A stretch of DNA of 64,000 bases. Origin: an uncultured Lachnospiraceae bacterium. GTDB taxonomy: Bacteria > Bacillota > Clostridia > Lachnospirales > Lachnospiraceae. The DNA is taken from positions 49,363 through 113,362 of the forward strand of contig CANDGI010000005.1 in assembly GCA_947384285.1 (NCBI GenBank), read 5' to 3'. The position numbers were made by a program, and so were the translations under genes. How positions within the stretch are numbered: the stretch's first letter is position 1; each line of letters begins with the position of its first letter. Shown here in pieces: positions 46,054 through 54,824 of this stretch. The notes beneath the pieces were generated by a model. That model did no database searches. It saw only the letters and a list, made by a program, of their open reading frames with translations, and was not told where the DNA came from.

Positions 46054-47172
46054 ATGTGGATCTTAATTTTGGGCGGTTTAATCGCAGGAACTATCCTGGG
46101 AATCGTGTATTTGGCAGCCAGGTTTTCAAAATTTTCTATTGTACAGAAAGCGGCAAAGGAGAGAAGGATTTTTTGTTTTGCGCTGGGGCTCCTTCCGGTT
46201 TTTCTGGTTCTTCTGGGTACAGGGATGGTTCTAGGCCCGATCAATGGGGAAATCTGCATTCTGCATATGATGGTAATATGGATGGCATGCGATGGAATTA
46301 GTAAGCTTGTGGAAAAGAAGCGGAAGAAAGAATTTACCAGATACTATGCTGGAATATTTGCAGTGGGAATTTCTGCCGTCTATCTGGCGTGGGGATGGTA
46401 TCAGGCAAACCATGTATGGCGGACAGAGTACATCCTGGAAACGGAAAAGCAGGTGGGAAGCCTGCGTATCGTGCAGTTTGCAGATTCTCATGTTGGGAAT
46501 ACCTTTGATGGAAAGGAATTTTTGGAACAGGTAAAGGCCATGCAGGCCGAACACCCAGATATTGTTGTGATAACCGGGGATTATGTGGATGATGATACCT
46601 CAAAGGAAGATATGGCTGCGGCATGTGAGGCTCTTGGCACCCTAGAGACAACCTACGGCGTTTATTATGTGTTTGGAAATCATGATAAGGGGTATTATGG
46701 CTCGGAATACCGGGGATACAGCGGAGATGATTTGATTGCAGAGCTTCAAAAAAATAATGTGAGGGTACTGCAGGATGAAACGGTTTTACTGGATGGTTCT
46801 TTTTATCTGATTGGAAGGCAGGACCGCTCGGAAGGCCAGAGAGGGACAGAACGGGCGTCCATGGAGGAGCTGACGGACGGTTTGGATGAGGAAAAATACA
46901 CCATTGTCCTGGATCATCAGCCCTATGAATATGAGGAGCAGGCGGCAGCGAGCGTGGATTTGGTGTTGTCCGGGCATACCCATGGGGGACAGCTGTTTCC
47001 GCTGAACCGTATGGGGGAATGGCTGGGGATAGACGCCAAAAGCTACGGGCTGGAACGGTGGGAGAGTACGGATTTTATCGTTACCTCCGGCATTTCCGAC
47101 TGGGCAATCCAATTTAAGACAGGCTGCAGGTCGGAATATGTGGTGGTTGACGTAAAAGGAATGTTACAATAA
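46054..47172 (+). CDS. Membrane-anchored metallophosphoesterase
   Basis: A 372-residue calcineurin-like phosphoesterase. Three to four N-terminal hydrophobic segments (residues 1-125), then the catalytic domain with metal ligands in FADSHVGNTF, VITGDYVDDD, VFGNHDKGYYG, VLDHQPYEY and LSGHTHGGQLFP. The layout resembles YaeI/YkuE-type enzymes, some of which act on lipid substrates; substrate unknown. Ribosome site AAAGGAGAAA. A MATE exporter follows 26 bp later and is likely on the same transcript. Confidence 0.9.
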   Translation: MWILILGGLIAGTILGIVYLAARFSKFSIVQKAAKERRIFCFALGLLPVFLVLLGTGMVLGPINGEICILHMMVIWMACDGISKLVEKKRKKEFTRYYAGIFAVGISAVYLAWGWYQANHVWRTEYILETEKQVGSLRIVQFADSHVGNTFDGKEFLEQVKAMQAEHPDIVVITGDYVDDDTSKEDMAAACEALGTLETTYGVYYVFGNHDKGYYGSEYRGYSGDDLIAELQKNNVRVLQDETVLLDGSFYLIGRQDRSEGQRGTERASMEELTDGLDEEKYTIVLDHQPYEYEEQAAASVDLVLSGHTHGGQLFPLNRMGEWLGIDAKSYGLERWESTDFIVTSGISDWAIQFKTGCRSEYVVVDVKGMLQ

Positions 47173-47198
47173 ACAAAAAGACAGGAGCGTACAAAGTT

Positions 47199-48545
47199 AT
47201 GGCAGAACAGATAAAAGGAAGCATGGTAACGGGAAATCCCACAAAGGCATTGATTGGCTTTGCTTTGCCTATGGTAGCTGGGAACCTGTTCCAGCAGTTT
47301 TATAATATTATGGATTCCGTCATTGTGGGAAATGTGGTAGGTGAGGATGCGCTGGCCGCCGTTGGGGCATCCACCGCCATCACAATGCTGTTTGTAATGG
47401 TAGCGATGGGAACGGGCATTGGCTGCTCTGTGGTGATTTCCCAGCTATTCGGGGCGAAAAAGCTGGAAGAAATGAAGACGGCTATTTCTACCGCTCTTTT
47501 GTCGATTCTGGGGTTCAGTATTTTCCTAAGTGTTTTGGGACTGGCCATCAACAGGCCGTTGATGCACCTGATGGGAACGCCGGAAAATATTTTTGAAAAT
47601 GCAGCAAAATACATGCAGATTTATTTTTTCGGGTTTGTGTTCTTGTTTTTATATAATGCCTTTTCAGCGATTTTTAACGCGTTGGGAGATTCCAAAAAGC
47701 CGTTAATGTTTTTGATATTTTCCTCCCTTTTGAATATCGGGCTGGATTTGTATTTTGTGGCAGAGCTTCATATGGGAGTGCCGGGAGTGGCATGGGCCAC
47801 CCTGATTGCCCAGGGAATCTCAGCCCTCTTGTCCTTCGGGTTTTTGATGCGGAAGCTAAAAGGAATCCAGACGGGACAATATAGGCGCTTTGACCAGGCC
47901 ATGCTGAAAAATATGGTAAAGGTGGCGATACCTACGATTGTACAGCAGTCTATCGTGTCGGTGGGGATGGTGCTGATCCAATCGGCGGTGAACCGGTTTG
48001 GCTCCACATTTTTAGCAGGATACACGGCGGCCACCAAGATTGACGGGATTGCCATTACCCCTATGGTAGCCGTGGGGAATGCCGCCTCCACCTATGTGGC
48101 GCAGAATATGGGAGCCAGGAAACCGGAGCGTATTGGGCAGGGCTACCGAATCTGCCTGGCCTTGGCAGCAGGCATCGGCCTTGCCATTGCAGTGATTTTG
48201 CATTTTGCCGGAAATGGGTTTGTAGGGTTGTTTTTGGACGCTGATTCCAGCAGGGAGGCTATAGCCATAGGGGCAGAATATTTAAGTACGGTCTCTTTGT
48301 TTTATTTTATGATGGGGCTGATGAATGTCAGCGGCGGCGTGCTGCGGGGAGCCGCGGATATGAGATGGTTCTTATCCTGCAGCCTTTGCAACCTGGCGGT
48401 TCGTGTGGGGCTGACCTACGCGCTGGCAGATATTACCCAGGGGATGATTATTATGTGGGCCAATCCTGCCGGATGGGCGGTAGGGCTTACAATCGCCCTG
48501 TTCCGGTATTTCCAGGGCGGGTGGAGGAATAAGAAAATTATATAA
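47199..48545 (+). CDS. MATE-family efflux transporter
   Basis: A 448-residue integral membrane protein with about 12 hydrophobic helices. MATE features: PMVAGNLFQQFYNIMDSVIV at the N-terminus, NALGDSKKPLMF before the domain break, and the repeat-like second half starting MLKNMVKVAIPTIVQQSIVS. It exports cationic or organic compounds using Na+ or H+; substrate not predictable. Ribosome site ACAGGAGCG. Normal length. Confidence 0.93.
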   Translation: MAEQIKGSMVTGNPTKALIGFALPMVAGNLFQQFYNIMDSVIVGNVVGEDALAAVGASTAITMLFVMVAMGTGIGCSVVISQLFGAKKLEEMKTAISTALLSILGFSIFLSVLGLAINRPLMHLMGTPENIFENAAKYMQIYFFGFVFLFLYNAFSAIFNALGDSKKPLMFLIFSSLLNIGLDLYFVAELHMGVPGVAWATLIAQGISALLSFGFLMRKLKGIQTGQYRRFDQAMLKNMVKVAIPTIVQQSIVSVGMVLIQSAVNRFGSTFLAGYTAATKIDGIAITPMVAVGNAASTYVAQNMGARKPERIGQGYRICLALAAGIGLAIAVILHFAGNGFVGLFLDADSSREAIAIGAEYLSTVSLFYFMMGLMNVSGGVLRGAADMRWFLSCSLCNLAVRVGLTYALADITQGMIIMWANPAGWAVGLTIALFRYFQGGWRNKKII

Positions 48546-48550
48546 AATGA

Positions 48551-48579
48551 TTGAGTTAATTATTTAACAATGCTATACT
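48551..48579 (+). promoter_or_regulatory. Promoter of the hydCBA operon
   Basis: TTGAGT (48551-48556), 17-bp spacer, TATACT (48574-48579), about 69 bp before the hydC start. The spacer is covered by a Rex-like operator. Confidence 0.75.
48553..48570. promoter_or_regulatory. Putative Rex operator
   Basis: GAGTTAA-TTAT-TTAACAA matches the Rex consensus TTGTTAA-N4-TTAACAA at 12 of 14 fixed positions (right arm perfect) and lies between -35 and -10 of hydCBA, where a bound repressor would block RNA polymerase. rex itself is in this window. Confidence 0.7.
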
Positions 48580-48647
48580 ATGGTGGAAACGGTTAATAGA
48601 GCGAAGGAATATATCTGTAAAACGATAGTTTGCAAGGAGGAGAAGGA

Positions 48648-49151
48648 TTGGAGAAAAAGGATCAAAAGGTACTGGATGAGATTTTGGAATCTCATGGCTG
48701 CAGCCAGACAGCGGTGATTGGAATTATGCAGGATATCCAGAAAGTATACCGTTATCTGCCGGAAGAAATGCTTTGCTATATGGCGGAAAAGCTGCATTTG
48801 AGCGAAGCGAAGGTGTATGGGGTGGCAACTTTTTACGAGAATTTTTCCCTGGAGCCAAAGGGAAAATATGTGATTAAAATCTGTGATGGAACCGCATGCC
48901 ATGTACGGCAGTCTACGGCAATTTTAACGGAAATCCGCAGTTTATTAGGGGTAACGGAGGAAAAGCCTACCACAGAGGACATGATGTTTACCGTTGAAAC
49001 CGTATCCTGCCTGGGAGCCTGCGGGCTGGCGCCGGTCTGCACGGTAAATGATGTGGTGCATCCGGCTATGACCCCGGAAAAGGCGAGAGCTTTGATTCAG
49101 GAGTTAAAAGAAGGCTTGGGAGCCGGAGAGGAGGCTGCAGATGAGAATTAA
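48648..49151 (+). CDS. hydC: Electron-bifurcating hydrogenase, NuoE-like subunit
   Basis: A 167-residue thioredoxin-fold 2Fe-2S subunit of the trimeric NAD-and-ferredoxin-dependent [FeFe] hydrogenase. Cluster ligands are in CDGTACHVRQ and CLGACGLAPVC. The start is TTG 48648, preceded by AAGGAGGAGAAGG; an upstream in-frame TTG at 48630 would begin inside that site. It overlaps the NuoF-like gene by 11 bp. Gene order C-B-A and the FeFe hydrogenase downstream separate it from complex I. Confidence 0.93.
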   Translation: MEKKDQKVLDEILESHGCSQTAVIGIMQDIQKVYRYLPEEMLCYMAEKLHLSEAKVYGVATFYENFSLEPKGKYVIKICDGTACHVRQSTAILTEIRSLLGVTEEKPTTEDMMFTVETVSCLGACGLAPVCTVNDVVHPAMTPEKARALIQELKEGLGAGEEAADEN

Positions 49152-51030
49152 TACCAGGGAAGAATTGGAAGCCAGAAGGAAAGAATATGCAGCATCCTTA
49201 AGGACACAGAAAAAGCAGATTTTAATCTGTGCCGGAACCGGATGTGTGGCTGGCGGTTCTTTGAATATTTACGCGCGATTGCAGGAAATCATGATAGAGC
49301 GGGGGATTAAATGTGCGTTAACCCTTGAGAAAGAACCCCACAATGACAGCATAGGATTGAAGAAATCCGGCTGCCACGGATTCTGTGAAATGGGGCCTTT
49401 GCTTCGGATAGAGCCGGAGGGGATTCTATATATTAAGGTAAAGGCAGAAGATTGTGAAGAAATTATCGAAGAGAGCATTGTAAATGACAGGATCATTGAC
49501 CGTTTGGTGTATCATGACCAGGAAGGAAAGCCTTATGAAAAGCAGGAGGATATTCCTTTCTATAAGCAGCAGACCCGGGTGGCTTTGGAGGATTGCGGGC
49601 GCATCAATGCGGAATCCATCAAAGAATACATAGCGGTAGGCGGTTACCGTGCAGTTGCCAAGGCATTGTTCGATATGACGCCAAAGCAGCTGGTGGATGA
49701 AGTATCTGAAGCGTCCCTGAGAGGCCGGGGCGGCGGTGGATTTCCCACTGGAAGAAAATGGTCCCAGGTGCTGGCACAGAAGGAAGAGATTAAATATGTG
49801 GTCTGTAACGGGGATGAGGGCGACCCAGGAGCATTTATGGATCGCAGCATGATGGAAGGCGATCCTCACCGTGTCATTGAGGGGATGCTGATTGCAGGAA
49901 TTGCAACGGGAGCCCGCTATGGCTATATCTATGTGCGGGCAGAGTATCCCCTGGCGGTAGAGCGGTTACAGACTGCCATCTGCAAAGCAGAGGAAAAGGG
50001 GCTGTTAGGCAGAAATATCCTTGGCTCCGGCTTTGACTTTGATTTGAAAATCAGCCAGGGAGCAGGAGCCTTTGTCTGTGGGGAAGGCTCTGCATTGACA
50101 GCTTCGATTGAAGGAAACCGGGGCATGCCCAGGGTAAAGCCGCCGCGCACAGTGGAAAAGGGGCTGTTTGAGAAACCTACGGTTTTGAATAATGTGGAGA
50201 CCTACTGTAATGTGCCGCCGATTATCAACAAAGGGGCAGAATGGTACAAGACGATAGGGCCGGATAAGAACCACGGCACCAAGGCCTTCGCCCTAACCGG
50301 AAATGTTATGAACACTGGTCTGATCGAAGTTCCCATGGGAACCACATTGCGGAAAGTTATTTTTGATATTGGAGGCGGCGTCAAGGGCGGCGAATTTAAG
50401 GCTGTACAGATTGGCGGGCCTTCCGGCGGATGCCTTTGCATCAATCCGACGGAGGACCACCTTGACCTGCACCTTGATTTTGATTCGCTGAAAAAGGTGG
50501 GTGCTATGATTGGAAGCGGCGGCCTTGTGGTGATGAATGACAAGAGCTGTATGGTGGAAGTGGCAAGGTTTTTCATGAATTTCACCCAGAATGAATCCTG
50601 TGGAAAATGCATTCCCTGCCGGGAAGGAACCAAGCGGATGCTGGAATTGTTAAACGATATCTGTGAAGGCCGGGGAACCATGAACCATATCACCCTGTTA
50701 GAAGAACTGGCTGAGACCATTTCTGCCACGGCGCTGTGCGGGCTGGGAAAAACAGCCGCTTCCCCGGTGGTAAGCACCATGAAGTATTTCCGGGAAGAAT
50801 ACCTTGCCCATGTGGCAGATAAGAAATGCCCAGCCGGCCAGTGTAAGGCTCTGGTGAATTATCAGATTGACCCAGAGCTTTGCAAAGGCTGCAGCAAGTG
50901 TGCAAAAGTCTGTCCAGTGGGCGCAATTTCTGGGGAAATCAAGAAACCATTTACCATTGATACCACAGCATGCATTAAGTGCGGCGCCTGCAAGGAAGGC
51001 TGTAATTTCCATGCAGTAAAAGAAGTGTAG
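49141..51030 (+). CDS. hydB: Electron-bifurcating hydrogenase, NuoF-like NADH-binding subunit
   Basis: A 629-residue flavin and iron-sulfur subunit. Order of domains: N-terminal 2Fe-2S thioredoxin-like (ICAGTGCVAGGS, GCHGFCEMGP), NuoF core with NADH/FMN loop LRGRGGGGFPTGRKW and CNGDEGDPGAFMDR, a 4Fe-4S site ESCGKCIPCREGTKRM, and two C-terminal ferredoxin clusters (CKGCSKCAKVCPVGAI, CIKCGACKEGCNFHAV). This fused layout is characteristic of HydB of bifurcating hydrogenases. Ribosome site GGAGAGGAGGC lies within hydC. Confidence 0.95.
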   Translation: MRINTREELEARRKEYAASLRTQKKQILICAGTGCVAGGSLNIYARLQEIMIERGIKCALTLEKEPHNDSIGLKKSGCHGFCEMGPLLRIEPEGILYIKVKAEDCEEIIEESIVNDRIIDRLVYHDQEGKPYEKQEDIPFYKQQTRVALEDCGRINAESIKEYIAVGGYRAVAKALFDMTPKQLVDEVSEASLRGRGGGGFPTGRKWSQVLAQKEEIKYVVCNGDEGDPGAFMDRSMMEGDPHRVIEGMLIAGIATGARYGYIYVRAEYPLAVERLQTAICKAEEKGLLGRNILGSGFDFDLKISQGAGAFVCGEGSALTASIEGNRGMPRVKPPRTVEKGLFEKPTVLNNVETYCNVPPIINKGAEWYKTIGPDKNHGTKAFALTGNVMNTGLIEVPMGTTLRKVIFDIGGGVKGGEFKAVQIGGPSGGCLCINPTEDHLDLHLDFDSLKKVGAMIGSGGLVVMNDKSCMVEVARFFMNFTQNESCGKCIPCREGTKRMLELLNDICEGRGTMNHITLLEELAETISATALCGLGKTAASPVVSTMKYFREEYLAHVADKKCPAGQCKALVNYQIDPELCKGCSKCAKVCPVGAISGEIKKPFTIDTTACIKCGACKEGCNFHAVKEV

Positions 51031-51043
51031 GAGGGTGGCTGGC

Positions 51044-52747
51044 ATGAAAAAATACATGATAATTGACGGGGAACGGATTGAATTCACCGATGAGAAAAAT
51101 ATTCTTGCAGTCATTCGCAAAGCAGGAATTATCTTACCGACTTTTTGCTATTATTCCGATTTGTCCATTTACGGCGCCTGCCGGATGTGCGTGGTGGAGG
51201 ATCAGTGGGGCGGCATTATTGCGTCTTGTTCTACGCCGCCCAAGGATGGCATGGAAATCCGCACCAACACGCCCCAGCTTTATTACCACAGGAAGCGTAT
51301 CCTGGAGCTGCTGCTGGCAGCCCATTGCAGGGATTGTACCACCTGTGAGAAAAATGGAAAATGCAAGCTGCAGGAGCTGGCAACCAGGTTTGGGATTCCG
51401 GGGGTAAGATTTGAAAATACCAATCCAATCCGGCCTATTGACACTTCCTCAAAGGCAATTGTGCGCAATCCCAATAAGTGTATTTTATGTGGAGACTGTG
51501 TACGTGTCTGCAGCGAAATTCAGCATGTGGGAGCCATCGACTTTGCACACCGTGGGTCGAAAATGGAGATTTCTACGGCATTTGGCAGGGATATTGCGGA
51601 TACCAACTGCGTCAGCTGCGGACAGTGTGCAGCGGTATGCCCCACAGGAGCCATTACCATTAAACGGGACAGCCATGATGTGTGGGAAGCCATCCATAAT
51701 CCTGATAAGCGCGTGGTAGTCCAGATTGCCCCGGCAGTCCGGGTGGCAATCGGGGAAGCCTATGGATATGAGCCAGGGGAGAATACCATTGGAAAGCTGG
51801 TAGCTTCCTTAAGAAAATTAGGCGTAGATGCAATTTTTGATACTTCTGTAGGGGCAGATTTAACCATTATGGAAGAGTCCGAGGAATTGCTTGAGGCCTT
51901 GGAAGAAAAGGACCGGAAATATCCGCTGTTCACATCCTGCTGTCCTGGATGGATCCGGTTTGTAGAAACCCAGTATCCCCATATGATGAAGTATGTGTCC
52001 ACATCCAAATCCCCCATGGAAATGTTTGGCGCAGTGATCAAGGAATATTACCGGAAACAGGATAAGAAGGAAGGAAAAGAAACCGTGTCAGTGGCAATTA
52101 TGCCCTGCACTGCGAAAAAATTTGAGGCATCCAGGGAGGAATTTAAGCGCAAAGGAGTCCCTGATGTGGATTATGTGCTTACCTCAGCAGAAGTCATCAC
52201 TATGCTGCAGGAAATCGGCATCCGTTTTGACCGTCTGGAGCCGGAAGCCTATGATATGCCTTTCTCCATTTATTCAGGAGCCGGAGTCATCTTTGGAGCC
52301 ACCGGAGGGGTGACAGAAGCGGCAGTACGCCGGGTGATTGCAGACAAGAGCCCTAAGGCTCTGAAGGAAATTGAATTTATCGGCGTCCGGGGAATGGAAG
52401 GGGTAAAGGTATGCCAGTTTGCCTTAGGAGAGCGGCAGATACGGATTGGCATTGTCAGCGGCCTTGGCAATGCGGATAACCTGCTGCAGAAGATAGAAAG
52501 CGGGGAAGAGCACTTTGATTTTGTGGAAGTCATGGCCTGTCCAGGAGGATGCGTGGCAGGAGCAGGACAGCCCTTTGCCCGTTCTACCGAAAAAAGGATG
52601 CGCGCCGAAGGGCTTTACAAGAATGATAAGGCGCTCCAGATTAAACGGAGTGAGGAAAATCCCCTGGTGGAGACTCTGTATGGGGATTTGCTGAAAAACC
52701 GGGAGCATGAGCTTTTGCATGTGGATTATATGCATGAATCGGACTAA
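51044..52747 (+). CDS. hydA: NADH-dependent [FeFe] hydrogenase, catalytic subunit
   Basis: A 567-residue group A [FeFe] hydrogenase making H2 from ferredoxin plus NADH together with HydBC. Domains in order: N-terminal 2Fe-2S (FCYYSDLSIYGACRMCVVE), His-Cys3 cluster (HCRDCTTCEKNGKC), two 4Fe-4S clusters (CILCGDCVRVC, CVSCGQCAAVCPTG), and the H-cluster with the three diagnostic motifs TSCCPGW, MPCTAKKFE and MACPGGCVAGAGQP. ATG 51044 has AGGAGGG 8 bp upstream, so the ATG is preferred over GTG 51035. A strong hairpin follows the stop. Confidence 0.97.
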   Translation: MKKYMIIDGERIEFTDEKNILAVIRKAGIILPTFCYYSDLSIYGACRMCVVEDQWGGIIASCSTPPKDGMEIRTNTPQLYYHRKRILELLLAAHCRDCTTCEKNGKCKLQELATRFGIPGVRFENTNPIRPIDTSSKAIVRNPNKCILCGDCVRVCSEIQHVGAIDFAHRGSKMEISTAFGRDIADTNCVSCGQCAAVCPTGAITIKRDSHDVWEAIHNPDKRVVVQIAPAVRVAIGEAYGYEPGENTIGKLVASLRKLGVDAIFDTSVGADLTIMEESEELLEALEEKDRKYPLFTSCCPGWIRFVETQYPHMMKYVSTSKSPMEMFGAVIKEYYRKQDKKEGKETVSVAIMPCTAKKFEASREEFKRKGVPDVDYVLTSAEVITMLQEIGIRFDRLEPEAYDMPFSIYSGAGVIFGATGGVTEAAVRRVIADKSPKALKEIEFIGVRGMEGVKVCQFALGERQIRIGIVSGLGNADNLLQKIESGEEHFDFVEVMACPGGCVAGAGQPFARSTEKRMRAEGLYKNDKALQIKRSEENPLVETLYGDLLKNREHELLHVDYMHESD

Positions 52748-52796
52748 AACCATAGATTAGAGTATTATGGCGGACTCTTGATATTTGGATGGGGAC

Positions 52797-52847
52797 GGAA
52801 ATAGCGGATTGCCCTTTTACACGCAAACTGGGCAATCCGCTATTTCC
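52797..52847 (+). terminator. Terminator-like hairpin after hydA
   Basis: A perfect 18-bp stem (52797-52814 with 52830-52847) and a 15-base loop, 50 bp after the hydA stop. It overlaps the TTTCCTGTATATTGAAA motif (52843-52859) of a family also seen after htpG and aroC, and its loop block recurs at 43627-43639 on the other strand. Confidence 0.85.
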
Positions 52848-52937
52848 TGTATATTGAAAAATCAAAAGTTGTTTTATGATTAATTTGATGTGGTATTGCC
52901 CGATGTGCCTGTGTTTTCTGTATATCAGGATATTATC

Positions 52938-53344
52938 TTATTTTTGTTTGTTTTTGTGGCAGCCATAGAGGGCGAGAAGCCACATGGCTGTGAATGCGCA
53001 TACAGTTATGGGGATTCTGGCCAGCAAAAGAAACATGGTTAGGATAAAACCGATTGCACCGGTTAGGAGCATAGCTGTCTGAATCTTTTCCTTCTTTTTT
53101 TCTTCTATATGTATCTTACCCAAAAAAAGCAATATGGTGGCGGCTGCGAAGACTGCCAGGCTGATGATGAGGAATACTGCGCCTAATTGATAGTCGTTTT
53201 TAAATCATAGCCTTTTATGTAAAATTCACTGGGGGCTTGGGGATTATACCAAATGGTAACGTATTCTCCCAGTTTGAAGGGGTTTGGGAATTGAGATAGC
53301 GATAACTGTAATGGCAGATAATAGGGTGGGATTCATATTTTTCC
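52938..53344 (-). pseudogene. Decayed DUF3592-like membrane protein gene
   Basis: Minus-strand frames: an upstream part reading QFPNPFKLGEYVTIWYNPQ and SEFYIKGYDLK, then, after a one-base shift in an A run near 53196-53200, NDYQLGAVFLIISLAVFAAA continuing through two hydrophobic helices to CHKNKQK at 52938. GEYVTIWYNPQ is like the VGDxVxVYYNP signature of DUF3592 proteins. The 5' part also appears to change frame. Bases 52860-52937 hold nothing else I can support. Confidence 0.6.
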
Positions 53345-53556
53345 TCCAAATCATAAAAAATTTTATTTTATTATAGCATTACTGAAGAAATTATGCTATA
53401 ATCTTAGACTTATGAGGAAGGAAAATTGTCATAGCATGTAATCGTTTAATGGTTTTCTGAACGGCTGCCATGGTTCAATTTCCGGCTTTCCAGTAAGGGA
53501 AAACGATTCTGGATGGGTCTGGTTTCAGGAGAGAATAGAAATTGAAAAAATATAGA
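53345..53556 (+). other. Intergenic stretch before ireB
   Basis: About 210 bp with no supportable gene. A GTTTTC...GAAAAC pairing (near 53452 and 53500) suggests some RNA structure, but no T-box or riboswitch signature is recognised. The usual alaS neighbour of ireB is absent. Confidence 0.4.
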
Positions 53557-53585
53557 TTGAATTTTCCGAACATTTGTATTAGAAT
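53557..53585 (+). promoter_or_regulatory. Promoter of the ireB operon
   Basis: TTGAAT (53557-53562), 17-bp spacer, TAGAAT (53580-53585), 54 bp before the ireB ATG. Confidence 0.75.
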
Positions 53586-53638
53586 AGATAGAAAGAATAC
53601 TTTAAGAACCAAAGAGCATTCGATAAGGGCGTGAAAAA

Positions 53639-53902
53639 ATGCAGGATAAAAACAATACTCAATATTTTAAAGTGGAAAAAGAACAACAGATAAAGGTGGA
53701 TGATGTGCTGGAAATTGTATATAGCGCTTTGCGTGAGAAGGGCTATAATCCAGTGAACCAGATTGTAGGGTATATTATGTCTGGGGATCCTACTTATATT
53801 ACCAGCCACCGGAACGCCAGAAGCATGATTATGAAAGTAGAGCGGGACGAGCTGGTGGAGGAGATTCTGCGCCAGTATATCAGAAACAATTCCTGGGGAT
53901 AG
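53639..53902 (+). CDS. ireB: IreB-family regulatory phosphoprotein
   Basis: An 87-residue protein of the IreB/YrzL (DUF965) family, a target of the PASTA kinase IreK in Enterococcus, where it affects cephalosporin tolerance. Family features: [20 protein letters not shown] and [20 protein letters not shown]. Normal length. First gene of the conserved series ireB-ruvX-DUF1292-fur-rnj, 10 bp before ruvX. Ribosome site AGGGCGTGAA is modest. Confidence 0.94.
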   Translation: MQDKNNTQYFKVEKEQQIKVDDVLEIVYSALREKGYNPVNQIVGYIMSGDPTYITSHRNARSMIMKVERDELVEEILRQYIRNNSWG

Positions 53903-53912
53903 GAGGAAGCAT

Positions 53913-54365
53913 ATGCGGATCATGGGCCTGGATTTTGGCTCTAAGACGGTAGGTGTTGCAGTGAGCGATGCTTTGCTGGTTACTGCCCAGGGAATAGAGA
54001 CCATTCAGAGGAAGTCGCCAGGAAAGCTTCGGCAGACCCTTGCCAGAATCAAGGAATTAGCGGAAGGCTGCCAGGTGGAAAAAATTGTGCTGGGCTTTCC
54101 GAAAAATATGAATAATACGGAAGGAAAGCGGTGCCAGGAAACATTGGAATTTAAGGAGATGCTGGAAAAAAGATGCAGCATTCCTGTGATTCTTTGGGAT
54201 GAACGGCTGACGACGGTGGCAGCAGAGCAAAGCCTGATGGAAAGCGGCGTGCCCAGAGAGAACCGGAAGGAATATGTGGATACGGTTGCGGCTGTGCTGA
54301 TTCTGCAGGGCTATTTGGATTCCTTGGCATTTGCCAGAGAAAATAATCTGGAAGGACAGTCATAG
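53913..54365 (+). CDS. ruvX: Putative Holliday junction resolvase / pre-16S rRNA nuclease YqgF
   Basis: A 150-residue RNase H-fold protein: [20 protein letters not shown] at the N-terminus with the first catalytic Asp, [14 protein letters not shown] in the middle, and [14 protein letters not shown] followed by [15 protein letters not shown] with later acidic residues. Known mainly as the YqgF nuclease maturing 16S rRNA. Ribosome site ATAGGAGGAAGC overlaps the ireB stop; the DUF1292 gene begins on the next base after its stop. Confidence 0.95.
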   Translation: MRIMGLDFGSKTVGVAVSDALLVTAQGIETIQRKSPGKLRQTLARIKELAEGCQVEKIVLGFPKNMNNTEGKRCQETLEFKEMLEKRCSIPVILWDERLTTVAAEQSLMESGVPRENRKEYVDTVAAVLILQGYLDSLAFARENNLEGQS

Positions 54366-54626
54366 ATGGATAAAGTAGTGTTTCAGGCTCCCCAGAATGG
54401 GGAAGCCATTGAATTTTATGTGGTGGAACAGACCAAAATTAATGGTATTGACTACCTCTTGGTTACAGAAGAGGAAGATGGAGATTGCGACGCCTATATT
54501 TTAAAAGAGGTATTGCAGGAAGAAAATGATGAAGCCACGTATGAATTGGTGGAATCTGAGGAAGAATTGGAATATATGTCCAGAATTTTTGGGGAAATTC
54601 TGGAGGAAGTGGATTTTATTATGTAA
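54366..54626 (+). CDS. DUF1292 domain-containing protein (YrzB-like)
   Basis: An 86-residue acidic protein; the core INGIDYLLVTEEEDGDCDAYILKEV is typical of DUF1292. Role unknown. Its ATG directly follows the ruvX stop, which means translational coupling. Next expected gene is fur, which is broken here after a repeat insertion. Confidence 0.9.
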   Translation: MDKVVFQAPQNGEAIEFYVVEQTKINGIDYLLVTEEEDGDCDAYILKEVLQEENDEATYELVESEEELEYMSRIFGEILEEVDFIM

Positions 54627-54628
54627 AT

Positions 54629-54784
54629 AAACTCCCATCATGCGCAGCCAGCCGTCTGGCGGGCCGCATGGCCATCCTTACTGTGGAAGCCGGAGGTTTT
54701 CATAGTAAACCTTTATCATGCACAGCCAGCCGTCTGGCGGGCCGCATGGCCATCCTTACTGTGGAAGCCGGAGGCTTTCATAGT
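54629..54784 (+). repeat. Tandem pair of the dispersed 78-bp repeat
   Basis: Copy 1 54629-54706 and copy 2 54707-54784, over 90% identical, beginning 3 bp after the DUF1292 stop. Each contains a hairpin (CTGTGGAAGCC-GGA-GGCTTTCATAG type) and a GGCGGGCCGCATGGCC block. They sit between DUF1292 and a broken fur, where the operon would normally be tight. Confidence 0.97.
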
Positions 54785-54824
54785 AAACCCTCATCCAATA
54801 TGAACTTTACAGAAAGGTGTTGCG

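Noticed and set aside
52870-52925. Fifth copy of the TTTCSAWASACAGGAAA family
   Set aside because: TTTTCTGTATATCAGG is similar but lacks the GAAA end; left out as too weak.
53400-53640. T-box or riboswitch upstream of ireB
   Set aside because: Some inverted repeats are present but no T-box core, specifier loop or known aptamer motif.
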